Shown here one piece after another: positions 24,515 through 32,445 of a stretch of 64,000 nt of DNA. The notes beneath the pieces are model-generated. The model worked only from the letters and a program-made list of their open reading frames with translations. It made no database searches and was not told where the DNA came from. The stretch lies in the NCBI GenBank assembly GCA_963597355.1, contig CAVBPR010000013.1, positions 69,282 through 133,281 of the forward strand, read 5' to 3'. Positions within the stretch are counted from its first letter, which is position 1. Every line of letters begins with the position of its first letter. This DNA is from UMGS1766 sp963597355 (GTDB taxonomy: Bacteria; Bacillota; Clostridia; Oscillospirales; Oscillospiraceae). The position numbers and the translations under genes were made by a program.

Positions 24515-25417
24515 TCAGCCCTTAACACGAATGGTCACTGTTGTGCTAACGCCGCCGGAAGCCACGGTCATAGACGTTTTACCGGGAGTAACGCCGACGC
24601 AGTTGCCACTGGCATCCACCGTTGCAATGCTGCCGTCTGCAATCGCCCATTCATAGTTTGCGCCGTCTCCTCCTGTGGCTTTAAACGGGATGCTCTCGCC
24701 CACGCCAATGGTAAAATCGCCATCCATGGTATTTCCATAAGCAGTCACTGTAATCGCTTCAACCTGCGCTGCAGGAGCCGCCGCATTGCAGGTAACTACG
24801 CAGGTGGCCGTCTGTCCGCCAGCGCTTGCAAAAATGCCGCAGCTGCCGCCGCCTACATACGTCACATTTCCCGACTCATCTACCGTGGCCACTTCCAGAT
24901 TGTCTGAGGACCATGTCACAGTTCCCGTCCAGTCTGCCGGATCAATTGCTACAGTGAGTGTAGCGGTACCTCCGGCATCCAATGTCAGTTCCGTCTGGCT
25001 TAATACAAGGCTGTTGACCGGAGCATCTTCTGTACCGCCGTCCGCACTCGTGTCATCGATGTAAGATACGATACCGCTCTGGCTGCCGGTTGCCGTATCA
25101 CTCCCCGATGTCAACGAGGCGAGCAATGGCTTCACCAGAACAACCACTAAAATAATCGCAACGATCACAAGAACAATTGCAATGGCAAGACCGACATAGG
25201 CCATCGGACTGCGCGCTCCGCCATAACCGCCGCCCCGTGTATTTGTACGTACACGCGAACCTCCGGAACGGCTGCTGCGATCCGACGCCCCGCGAACTTT
25301 CTTTCCGTTGGCCGCAGTATTGCAGAAGGGGCAGGCTTTATACATCGGGGCATAGTCCTCACCGCAGAATTTGCAGTGAATCAGCTCCGGTTGATTGTCG
25401 CTGTAGTAATCATCCAT
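24515..25417 (-). CDS. Zinc-ribbon, membrane-anchored protein with bacterial Ig-like (Big2) domains
   Basis: A 300-residue protein. An N-terminal cytoplasmic zinc ribbon (CKFCG...CPFC), a Ser/Arg/Gly-rich linker and one membrane segment (VGLAIAIVLVIVAIILVVVLV, residues about 75-97) are followed by two extracytoplasmic Ig-like Big2 repeats with the usual TWSSDNLEVATVDESGNVTYV and EWAIADGSIATVDASGNCVGV patterns (cores ATVDESGNV and ATVDASGNC). No enzyme motif is seen. It may be a surface or envelope-stress protein. GAGGAGG precedes the ATG and a promoter lies 40 bases further up. Confidence 0.8.
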   Translation of the reverse strand: MDDYYSDNQPELIHCKFCGEDYAPMYKACPFCNTAANGKKVRGASDRSSRSGGSRVRTNTRGGGYGGARSPMAYVGLAIAIVLVIVAIILVVVLVKPLLASLTSGSDTATGSQSGIVSYIDDTSADGGTEDAPVNSLVLSQTELTLDAGGTATLTVAIDPADWTGTVTWSSDNLEVATVDESGNVTYVGGGSCGIFASAGGQTATCVVTCNAAAPAAQVEAITVTAYGNTMDGDFTIGVGESIPFKATGGDGANYEWAIADGSIATVDASGNCVGVTPGKTSMTVASGGVSTTVTIRVKG

Positions 25418-25457
25418 CTGGAAAACCTCCTAATCTGTATACATAACACACAACTGT

Positions 25458-25487
25458 ATCATAACCCATAATCATGCTTTTCGTCAA
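25458..25487 (-). promoter_or_regulatory. Probable promoter of the zinc-ribbon/Ig gene
   Basis: Minus strand TTGACG (25482-25487), 18 bases, then TATGAT (25458-25463). Confidence 0.55.
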
Positions 25488-25553
25488 CCTTTGAGCAGAA
25501 TTCTTCTTCCCCCGTTTTTTGCCTTGAAAAGCTACGGATAGCCAGTGAAAATC

Positions 25554-25582
25554 TTGACAAATCTCCTCCGAACCGATATAGT
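25554..25582 (+). promoter_or_regulatory. Promoter of the fatty-acid synthesis operon
   Basis: TTGACA (25554-25559), 17 bases, then TATAGT (25577-25582), giving a leader of about 100 bases before acpP. No obvious FapR-type operator was seen. Confidence 0.8.
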
Positions 25583-25689
25583 ATGATAAGTTATTGTATT
25601 GTTGTGTGCTGAGCACTTTCCCTCGTTAATTCGGCAGGGATAAACATACAACTAAGAAAAAAGGTTTTGTTTTACAGGAGGAAATCATT

Positions 25690-25914
25690 ATGGATATCTA
25701 CGCTAAGCTGACTGAGGTTCTGGCTGATCACACTGGTCGCGACGCTTCTGAATTCACCCGCGATACCACATTTGAGAGCCTGGGTATTGACTCTCTGGAG
25801 ACCGTTGAAATGGTCATGGAGCTGGAAGAAGAGCTGGACGCTGAGCTGGAACTGGAAGAGAAGATGAACACCATCGGTGAGCTGGTGGACTTCATCGAGA
25901 GCAAGCTGGGCTAA
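25690..25914 (+). CDS. acpP: Acyl carrier protein
   Basis: A 74-residue acidic acyl carrier protein of type II fatty-acid synthesis. Ser35 in LGIDSLETVEMVMELE carries phosphopantetheine. TTTACAGGAGGA gives a strong ribosome site. First gene of the fab/acc operon, followed 12 bases later by fabD. Confidence 0.96.
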   Translation: MDIYAKLTEVLADHTGRDASEFTRDTTFESLGIDSLETVEMVMELEEELDAELELEEKMNTIGELVDFIESKLG

Positions 25915-25926
25915 TTGTCGTAATCC

Positions 25927-26844
25927 ATGGGAAAAATTGCATTTGTTTTTTCCGGTCAGGGTGCTCAGGCCCCTGGTATGGGAAAAGAACTTTACGACTG
26001 CAGTGCTGCCGCGAAATCTGTCTTTGATTTGTGCGACAGCATTCGCCCCGGCACTTCTGCGCAATGCTTCGACGGCACCAAGGAAGAGCTGACCGTTACC
26101 GCAAACACACAGCCGGACATGTTCGCTGTGGAAGTTGCTGCCGCTCAGGCGCTGATGGAGCAGGGCATCGTCCCCCACGCATTAGCCGGATTTTCCTTGG
26201 GTGAGATTTCTGCACTGGCTTTTTCCGGTGCAGTTTCTCTGGAGGATGGATTTCGTCTTGTCTGCCGTCGGGGTGAACTGATGCAGCAGGCTTCTGATGC
26301 GGCGGACTCCTCCATGGTTGCTGTGGTTAAACTCCCTCCGGAGAAGGTGGAGGCTTTGGCTTCTCAATTTGATCAGGTCTATCCTGTCAACTACAACAGC
26401 CCCGCTCAGACAGTCTGTGCAGGACTCAGCTCCAGCATGGATGGTTTCAAGGCCGCTGTGAAAGAAGCCGGAGGTCGTGCACTTCCCTTGAAAGTCAGCG
26501 GCGGTTTCCACTCCCCCTTTATGGCTTCTGCCGCTGAGGGCTTGGTATCCGTGCTGGAACCGATGAGCTTTCAGGCTCCCCGTTTTCCGCTGTATTCCAA
26601 TGTAACAGCTTTGCCCTATGAAAACGATCAATTCAAAGAGCTCTTGTCTCAGCAGGTTGTCAATCCTGTTCGTTGGCAGACCATCGTTGAAAACATGATC
26701 GATGCCGGTGTGGACACCTTTATCGAGGTTGGCCCCGGTAAAACTCTGTCCGGCTTAATCGGAAAAATTAATCCGGATGTAAGGGTGTTCAACGTGGAGG
26801 ACAAAGAAAGCCTTGCGCATACGGTTGAGGAGGTCAAAGCATGA
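25927..26844 (+). CDS. fabD: Malonyl-CoA:ACP transacylase
   Basis: A 305-residue transacylase moving malonyl from CoA to ACP. The nucleophile is Ser90 in AGFSLGEISAL; the catalytic histidine is in SGGFHSPFM; GQGAQAPGMG lies at the N-terminus and GPGKTLSGL near the end. It lies between acpP and fabG, overlapping the latter's ATG by 4 bases. Confidence 0.96.
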   Translation: MGKIAFVFSGQGAQAPGMGKELYDCSAAAKSVFDLCDSIRPGTSAQCFDGTKEELTVTANTQPDMFAVEVAAAQALMEQGIVPHALAGFSLGEISALAFSGAVSLEDGFRLVCRRGELMQQASDAADSSMVAVVKLPPEKVEALASQFDQVYPVNYNSPAQTVCAGLSSSMDGFKAAVKEAGGRALPLKVSGGFHSPFMASAAEGLVSVLEPMSFQAPRFPLYSNVTALPYENDQFKELLSQQVVNPVRWQTIVENMIDAGVDTFIEVGPGKTLSGLIGKINPDVRVFNVEDKESLAHTVEEVKA

Positions 26845-27584
26845 CGCTGGAAGGAAAAGTTGCCGTTGTTACTGGCGGAAGTCAGGGAATCGGCGCCGCA
26901 ATTGCCAAAAAGTTAGCATCCGAAGGGGCAGATATTGCGATCCTTTATGTCGGCAATCCTGCTCCCGCAGAGGAAACTGTGGCTGCAATTCAGGCACTTG
27001 GCCGTAAAGTCGTGTGCAAAGTATGCGACGTGTCCAATTTTGACGAAACCCAGAGCGCGATAAAGGAGATTATCTCCGAGTTCGGCGGTGTAGACATTCT
27101 GGTCAACAATGCCGGTATTACCCGCGACAAGGTTCTTCTGGCAATGACAGAAGCCGACTGGGACTCTGTGCTGGATGTCAATCTGAAGAGCATGTTTAAC
27201 ACAATCAAAGCCTGCTACCGTAACTTCATGAAGAAGAAAGCCGGCAAGATTATCAACATCAGCTCCGTCGCCGGACTGACTGGTAATGCCGGCCAGGCCA
27301 ATTACTCCTCCTCCAAAGCCGGAGTGGTCGGTCTAACGAAGACGGTTGCCCGCGAGTTGGCCTCTCGGCATATCAACTGCAACGCCATTGCACCCGGTGC
27401 GATTCGCACTCCCATGACCGATGCGATGGATCCGAAGGATTTGCAGTCCATTCTGGATACGATTCCTCTTGGATTTATGGGAGAAGCAGAAGACATTGCT
27501 GAACTGGCCGCTTATTTGGCAAGCGATAAAGCAAAATACATTACCGGCGAAGTCATCCGTGTTGACGGCGGCATCGCTATGTAA
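26841..27584 (+). CDS. fabG: 3-oxoacyl-ACP reductase
   Basis: A 247-residue short-chain dehydrogenase that reduces 3-oxoacyl-ACP with NADPH. It has the GGSQGIGAAIAKKLA cofactor loop, NNAGITRD, the catalytic Ser-Tyr-Lys set in INISSVAG and ANYSSSKAGVVG, and the C-terminal YITGEVIRVDGGIAM. Start overlaps fabD (ATGA). Confidence 0.96.
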   Translation: MTLEGKVAVVTGGSQGIGAAIAKKLASEGADIAILYVGNPAPAEETVAAIQALGRKVVCKVCDVSNFDETQSAIKEIISEFGGVDILVNNAGITRDKVLLAMTEADWDSVLDVNLKSMFNTIKACYRNFMKKKAGKIINISSVAGLTGNAGQANYSSSKAGVVGLTKTVARELASRHINCNAIAPGAIRTPMTDAMDPKDLQSILDTIPLGFMGEAEDIAELAAYLASDKAKYITGEVIRVDGGIAM

Positions 27585-27592
27585 GCTGTTTG

Positions 27593-27622
27593 ATGCTCCG
27601 TCCGCCCTGGCGGGCGGAGCAT
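27593..27622 (+). other. Strong intercistronic hairpin between fabG and fabF
   Basis: ATGCTCCGTCCGCC pairs with GGCGGGCGGAGCAT around a CT loop, with no T tract after it. It may stabilise or process the mRNA. The 111-base fabG-fabF gap is much longer than the other gaps of the operon. Confidence 0.6.
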
Positions 27623-27695
27623 TGGTATCATAAACCAATCTTTCTTTTCCATGTCATAAGCATGGAATCTGAATTGGAAAGGAAGAACAAATACG

Positions 27696-28928
27696 ATGAG
27701 AAGAGTTGCAGTGACAGGCCTCGGTGCGGTTACCCCCGTCGGCAACAATGTGGCGGATACTTGGGCCAGCCTGACCGCAGGCAAGCACGGCATTGCCCCC
27801 ATCACAAAATTTGACACCGCTGATTTTAAGGCAACCCTGGCTGCAGAGGTAAAGGACTTTGATCCCCTGTTGACGATGGATCGCAGCTTTGTCCGCCGCA
27901 ATGATCCGTTCTGCCTGTTCGCCGTTGCCGCTTCCGTGGAAGCTATGGAAGATTCCGGACTGGCTGATCATATTGATCCGGAACGCCTCGGTGTCTATTT
28001 CAGCTCCGGTATCGGCGGCCTGTCCTCGCTGTGCACCGAGTACAGCAAATTGCGTGATAAGGGCCCCCGCCGGGTTTCCCCTTACACAATCACCATGATG
28101 ATGCCCAATGACGCGGCGGGTGAAATTTCGATTCGTCATGGTGCAAAGGGTCCCTCTATGGGCTTTACCTCTGCCTGTGCCTCCAGCACCCATGCCATTG
28201 GCGAAGCATATCGCGCTATCGCTCATGGTTATGCAGATGCAATCATTGCCGGCGGCAGTGAGGCAACCATTACGGAAATTGCCACCGCCGGTTTCGCCAA
28301 CTGCATGGCACTGGCTTCTACAACAGATCCAGATCGCGCTTCCATCCCCTTCGATGCCGAACGCAGCGGCTTTGTCATGGGCGAAGGCGGTGCATGCCTG
28401 ATTCTGGAGGAATATGAGCACGCAAAGGCCCGGGGTGCAAAGATCTATGCTGAACTGTGCGGCTATGGTGCAACATCCGACGCCCATCACATTACCGCCC
28501 CCGATCCGGAAGGAATTCAGGGTGCGCGTGCAATCCGCATGGCATATGAGCAAAGCAGAGTCAACAGTGAAAAGATTTATGTAAACGCCCATGGTACCTC
28601 AACGCCCATGAACGACAAAACCGAGACTGCCGCTCTGAAAGCTGCTTTGGGCGATGAACTGGCACATAAAATTGTGGTCAGCTCCACAAAGAGCATGACC
28701 GGTCATATGCTGGGTGCGGCAGGCGCGACAGAAGCTGTCGCTTCCGTTCTCGCTCTTTATCATGGCGTTGTGCCGCCCACCATCGGCCTGCAGAATGCAG
28801 ATCCTGATTGTGACCTGGATTATTGCCCCAATGTAAAACGAGAGATGGAACTGGATCTTGCCTTGTCTACATCCCTTGGTTTTGGTGGTCATAACGGCTG
28901 TATTGCCTTTAAAAAGGCGGAGGATTAA
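27696..28928 (+). CDS. fabF: 3-oxoacyl-ACP synthase II
   Basis: A 410-residue ketosynthase that elongates acyl-ACP with malonyl-ACP. The catalytic Cys161 lies in GFTSACASSTHAIGEAYR, the two histidines in VNAHGTSTPMND and MTGHMLGAAGATE. Length and motifs match FabF. AAAGGAAGAA precedes the ATG. Confidence 0.96.
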   Translation: MRRVAVTGLGAVTPVGNNVADTWASLTAGKHGIAPITKFDTADFKATLAAEVKDFDPLLTMDRSFVRRNDPFCLFAVAASVEAMEDSGLADHIDPERLGVYFSSGIGGLSSLCTEYSKLRDKGPRRVSPYTITMMMPNDAAGEISIRHGAKGPSMGFTSACASSTHAIGEAYRAIAHGYADAIIAGGSEATITEIATAGFANCMALASTTDPDRASIPFDAERSGFVMGEGGACLILEEYEHAKARGAKIYAELCGYGATSDAHHITAPDPEGIQGARAIRMAYEQSRVNSEKIYVNAHGTSTPMNDKTETAALKAALGDELAHKIVVSSTKSMTGHMLGAAGATEAVASVLALYHGVVPPTIGLQNADPDCDLDYCPNVKREMELDLALSTSLGFGGHNGCIAFKKAED

Positions 28929-28932
28929 GCGC

Positions 28933-29358
28933 ATGAATCAGGAAGCAATCAAAAAAATTCTCCCCCACCGGGACAATATGCTCCTGGTGCAGGAAGCTGA
29001 AGTCATAGATGGCGTAGCGCATGCGAAATACCATGTCAGCGGCGACGAATGGTTCTTAAAGGGACATTTCCCCGGCAATCCGGTTGTACCCGGTGTAATC
29101 CTGTGTGAAATGATGGCGCAGGGTGCCTGCGTCCTCCTGGCGAATGGACAATTAGGCGACGTAACTCCCATGTTCACCAGCATGGATAAGGTGCGCTTCA
29201 AGAACCCTGTCAAGCCGGGTGACACGCTGGAAAGCGAAAGCGTGATCACAAAAAGCAAGGGACCATTCTATTTTGCAAGTGCAAAAGGATATGTAGACGG
29301 CAAGCTCTGTGTTTCCGCTGATTTTTCTTTCGCTTTGGTGAAGGGAAACAAGGAATAA
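28933..29358 (+). CDS. fabZ: 3-hydroxyacyl-ACP dehydratase
   Basis: A 141-residue hot-dog-fold dehydratase. The N-terminus NQEAIKKILPHRDNMLLV and the active-site segment GHFPGNPVVPGVILCEMMAQ are diagnostic, with His and Glu as catalytic residues. The ATG four bases after the fabF stop is used. Confidence 0.96.
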   Translation: MNQEAIKKILPHRDNMLLVQEAEVIDGVAHAKYHVSGDEWFLKGHFPGNPVVPGVILCEMMAQGACVLLANGQLGDVTPMFTSMDKVRFKNPVKPGDTLESESVITKSKGPFYFASAKGYVDGKLCVSADFSFALVKGNKE

Positions 29359-29397
29359 ACACATTGCCTTGAACAGAAAGAAAGTAGGCATTGATCT

Positions 29398-30252
29398 ATG
29401 CAGTTGAATAATCTGTTTAAGCGGCAGAAGGTGACACCACCAGATGCCAAAGTGGCGGAACCGGCTGGCGCTGAGCCAACTAAGACCTGCCCTCGTTGTG
29501 AAAAAGAGCTCACAACACCCGAATTGGAAACATTAAATTATGTCTGCCCTTGTGGATATCACTTCCGTATTGCTGCCCGCAAGCGCCTGCTGTCCCTGAT
29601 CGATGCAGACAGTTTCTGGGAGATGGACAGTGATTTGAAGGGCGGCGATCCCATTCACTTCACAAACTATGCCGCTAAGAAGGAAAAGTTGCGTGCCAGC
29701 AGTGGCGAAAACGAGGCCGTTATCTGTGGCACTGCCACCATCGGCGGCGAGCGCTGCGCTATTTTTGTAATGGAGCCCTATTTCATGATGGGTTCCATGG
29801 GCTGCGTTGTGGGTGAAAAAGTGACTCGACTGTTTGAGTTTGCTACCCACAATCGTCTCCCCGTTGTAGGCTTTACAGTTTCCGGCGGTGCTCGTATGCA
29901 GGAGGGAATTTTGTCCCTGATGCAGATGGCAAAAACCTCTGGTGCAGTAAAAATGCACAGTGATGCCGGTTTGCTTTATATGGTAATCCTGACTGACCCG
30001 ACTACCGGTGGCGTTACAGCAAGTTACGCAATGGAAGCGGATATCATTCTCTCTGAACCGGGTGCATTGATCGGCTTTGCCGGTCCCCGTGTTATTGAAC
30101 AGACCATCCGCAAAAAGTTACCTGCCGGGTTCCAGCGTGCTGAGTTCCAGGTGGAACACGGTTTTGTAGATGCAATCGTTCCCCGCTCTGAGCAGAAAGA
30201 AACCATCGAAAAGCTATTGAAAATCCACTCTTGGAAGGAGGCGAAACACTGA
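29398..30252 (+). CDS. accD: Acetyl-CoA carboxylase carboxyltransferase beta subunit
   Basis: A 284-residue carboxyltransferase subunit with the N-terminal zinc ribbon (CPRC...CPCGYHF) and the crotonase-like core with ENEAVICGTATIGG, FTVSGGARMQEGILSLMQM and GFAGPRVIEQTI. With AccA it transfers CO2 from carboxybiotin to acetyl-CoA. It is preceded by fabZ and followed immediately by accA. The biotin carrier and carboxylase genes are not in this cluster. Confidence 0.95.
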   Translation: MQLNNLFKRQKVTPPDAKVAEPAGAEPTKTCPRCEKELTTPELETLNYVCPCGYHFRIAARKRLLSLIDADSFWEMDSDLKGGDPIHFTNYAAKKEKLRASSGENEAVICGTATIGGERCAIFVMEPYFMMGSMGCVVGEKVTRLFEFATHNRLPVVGFTVSGGARMQEGILSLMQMAKTSGAVKMHSDAGLLYMVILTDPTTGGVTASYAMEADIILSEPGALIGFAGPRVIEQTIRKKLPAGFQRAEFQVEHGFVDAIVPRSEQKETIEKLLKIHSWKEAKH

Positions 30253-30253
30253 C

Positions 30254-31051
30254 ATGGAGATGACTTCTTACGAACGCGTGCAGGCTTCCCGTGCCAGCAA
30301 TCGTCCCACTGGACTGGACTATATTCGCAGCATTTTTCATGATTTTATGGAATTGCATGGTGACCGTCGTTTTGCCGACGATGGTGCCATCGTTGGCGGC
30401 ATTGGCTGGCTCCGGGATATGCCCGTCACTGTAATCGCAATTGAAAAAGGCAAGGATCTGAACGAGCGCTTTAAGCGCAATTTTGGTTCTCCTATGCCGG
30501 AGGGTTATCGTAAGGCACTGCGTCTGATGAAGCAGGCAGAAAAGTTCCACCGTCCGGTCGTCTGCTTTGTGGACACTGCCGGTGCCGGTTGTGACATGGG
30601 CGCAGAGGAACGCGGCCAGGGACAGGCCATTGCTGAGAATCTGATGGAAATGATGTGGCTGAAAACCCCCATCATCACGGTTATGGTCGGTCAGGGCGGC
30701 AGCGGCGGTGCCCTTGCTCTGGCGGTCGCAAATCAGGTCTGGATGGAAGAGAATGCATGGTACAGTGTTATTTCTCCTGAGGGCTGCGCCTCTATCCTCT
30801 GGAAAGACAGTAAAAAAGTGCAGGAAGCCTGCGACTGCCTGCATTTGACCGCAGCTGACCTGAAAGAACTGGATGTAATCGACTGGGTTATTCCAGAGGG
30901 CGACAGCAAGGACTTCACCCCGATTTTCCAGGACATTGAAGCAAGATTGGCGCATGAAATTCCCCAACTGATGGTTCTCTCTCCGGAGGAAATTGCCCAG
31001 CAGCGCTATGCAAAATTCCGCAAATATGGCGTTGCAGACGGTGCAATTTAA
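30254..31051 (+). CDS. accA: Acetyl-CoA carboxylase carboxyltransferase alpha subunit
   Basis: A 265-residue carboxyltransferase subunit. Motifs include RPTGLDYIRSIFHDFMELHGDR (core FMELHGDR), NFGSPMPEGYRKALRLMKQA, FVDTAGAGCDMGAEERGQG and SPEGCASILWKD. It starts one base after the accD stop and is the last gene of the operon. The length is somewhat shorter than proteobacterial AccA, as in other Clostridia. Confidence 0.95.
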   Translation: MEMTSYERVQASRASNRPTGLDYIRSIFHDFMELHGDRRFADDGAIVGGIGWLRDMPVTVIAIEKGKDLNERFKRNFGSPMPEGYRKALRLMKQAEKFHRPVVCFVDTAGAGCDMGAEERGQGQAIAENLMEMMWLKTPIITVMVGQGGSGGALALAVANQVWMEENAWYSVISPEGCASILWKDSKKVQEACDCLHLTAADLKELDVIDWVIPEGDSKDFTPIFQDIEARLAHEIPQLMVLSPEEIAQQRYAKFRKYGVADGAI

Positions 31052-31075
31052 TTTGGACTTATATCTTTGCATGTT

Positions 31076-31112
31076 GAAAACCCCGGCTTTGCAGAAAGCA
31101 AAGTCGGGGTTT
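31076..31112. terminator. Hairpin after accA
   Basis: GAAAACCCCGGCTTTGC pairs with GCAAAGTCGGGGTTTCC around AGAAA, followed by AATTTT. Convergent genes on either side could both use it. Confidence 0.7.
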
Positions 31113-31157
31113 CCAATTTTAATCACTATTGCGCATAATCTAATTATACAGAACACT

Positions 31158-32120
31158 TTACTTTGTCTGCTCAAAGAAATCCATACAACGCTGTTTGTAA
31201 TCCGGGGCTTCATCATAGACACCGTGTCCATAGCTTGCATCATAGAGATAAATCTCGCAATTCAGTGCTTCTGCAATTTCTTTTGAACCTTCCGCCGTAA
31301 CGACCTTGTCCCCTTCTGATCCTAACACAAGCACAGGGCACTGAATCGAAGAAAGTTCCTCAGAACAATCAAAGGACATGCAGGATTTGATCATAATGAT
31401 AAGCCGTTCATATTCTTCGTCTGTAATTCCCGCGTTCGACGAAATCAGCACATCCCGATACGCATCCAATGTAGTTTTTGAATAAATATCATCAACAAAC
31501 TTTTCAAGAAGAGCATTTTCGTCCTTTTCCTCTGCCAGCGCAAGCCACTCATTTCCTACCGCCTCAAAGGTTGCATTCTGCTTGGAAAGCGTCGAACCGA
31601 GAACCATTTTCTCGACCAGTTCCGGATAGTCGATTGCAATATACTGTGCGATCATTCCGCCCTGGGATGCGCCAAAAATATAGGCGTCTTTAATATTCAG
31701 CGCTTTCATAGCCTCTGCCGTAGATGCAGCCAAATCCCGAATTGTCGTTCCATCCTGCAACTGCTTGGGGCGATCAAAAAGATAGACTGTATAATCCTCT
31801 GCAAAATCCTTGTACGCTTCTGCAACGGAATTGGCAAGTCCCATGACGCTGTGTACAGAAAGGCCTGGAAGTATCACAAAGTTTTTCTCGCCCTTTCCAA
31901 ATACCATGTAATCCATCTCTACATTTCCCGTGGAAACCGTTTTTACCTCAACTGTCACTGCTGTTTCATCCTCATCTTCCGTGATTGAACTGCTCTGAGT
32001 ATCTGTTGCCGATTCACCGCCGGACTCATCACTCGACTTATTTTGGCAACCAACCAAACTAATCAGCATTGCGCTGACAACAAACAGCAGCAACACGCAT
32101 TTCTTTAATTTTGAACTCAT
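31158..32120 (-). CDS. Lipoprotein alpha/beta hydrolase
   Basis: A 320-residue exported alpha/beta-hydrolase. The signal peptide ends in the lipobox LVGC with Cys25, followed by a Ser/Glu/Asp-rich tether. The nucleophile elbow is FGASQGGMIAQYIA; the acid is probably in LVLGSEGDKVVT and the histidine in DASYGHGVYDEAP. The ATG at 32120 is chosen for GGGAGAG and because it begins the signal peptide. Substrate unknown. It stands alone between accA and tRNA-Arg. Confidence 0.85.
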   Translation of the reverse strand: MSSKLKKCVLLLFVVSAMLISLVGCQNKSSDESGGESATDTQSSSITEDEDETAVTVEVKTVSTGNVEMDYMVFGKGEKNFVILPGLSVHSVMGLANSVAEAYKDFAEDYTVYLFDRPKQLQDGTTIRDLAASTAEAMKALNIKDAYIFGASQGGMIAQYIAIDYPELVEKMVLGSTLSKQNATFEAVGNEWLALAEEKDENALLEKFVDDIYSKTTLDAYRDVLISSNAGITDEEYERLIIMIKSCMSFDCSEELSSIQCPVLVLGSEGDKVVTAEGSKEIAEALNCEIYLYDASYGHGVYDEAPDYKQRCMDFFEQTK

Positions 32121-32204
32121 TTTGCTCTCCCTTCTGATGGAAATACGCATGTAAATAAAAAGACATACGCAAATACACTGCAAACGATCCAATATATAGT
32201 ATAG

Positions 32205-32249
32205 GAAAAAAGCCGTAATTGCAATACATTTTGTATTACAATTACGGCT
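32205..32249 (-). terminator. Terminator of tRNA-Arg
   Basis: On the minus strand AGCCGTAATTGTAATAC pairs with GTATTGCAATTACGGCT, followed by TTTTTTCC. Confidence 0.85.
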
Positions 32250-32251
32250 TT

Positions 32252-32327
32252 TGGTACGCCCGAAGGGACTCGAACCCCCAGTAACTGGAACCGGAATCCA
32301 GTGCCTTATCCATTAGACCACGGGCGC
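32252..32327 (-). tRNA. tRNA-Arg (anticodon CCG)
   Basis: The minus strand folds as a full cloverleaf: acceptor GCGCCCG with CGGGCGT, anticodon arm CTGGA-TTCCGGT-TCCAG with anticodon CCG, T arm GGGGG-TTCGAGT-CCCTT, and an encoded CCA. Confidence 0.95.
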
Positions 32328-32394
32328 ATAACTCACAGCTAAAATATTATACCGCATTTCACCGATTTTGTAAAGAAAAAAGTGTTCAAACTTT

Positions 32395-32435
32395 CCTGTC
32401 ACAGTTGCATTTACTGAAAATGCAACTGTGACAGG
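32395..32435 (-). terminator. Terminator of rpoBC
   Basis: CCTGTCACAGTTGCATTT and its complement flank a 4-base loop just after the rpoC stop; the minus strand continues AAAGTTTGAACACTTTTTTC. Confidence 0.8.
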
Positions 32436-32445
32436 TCATGTTCAA

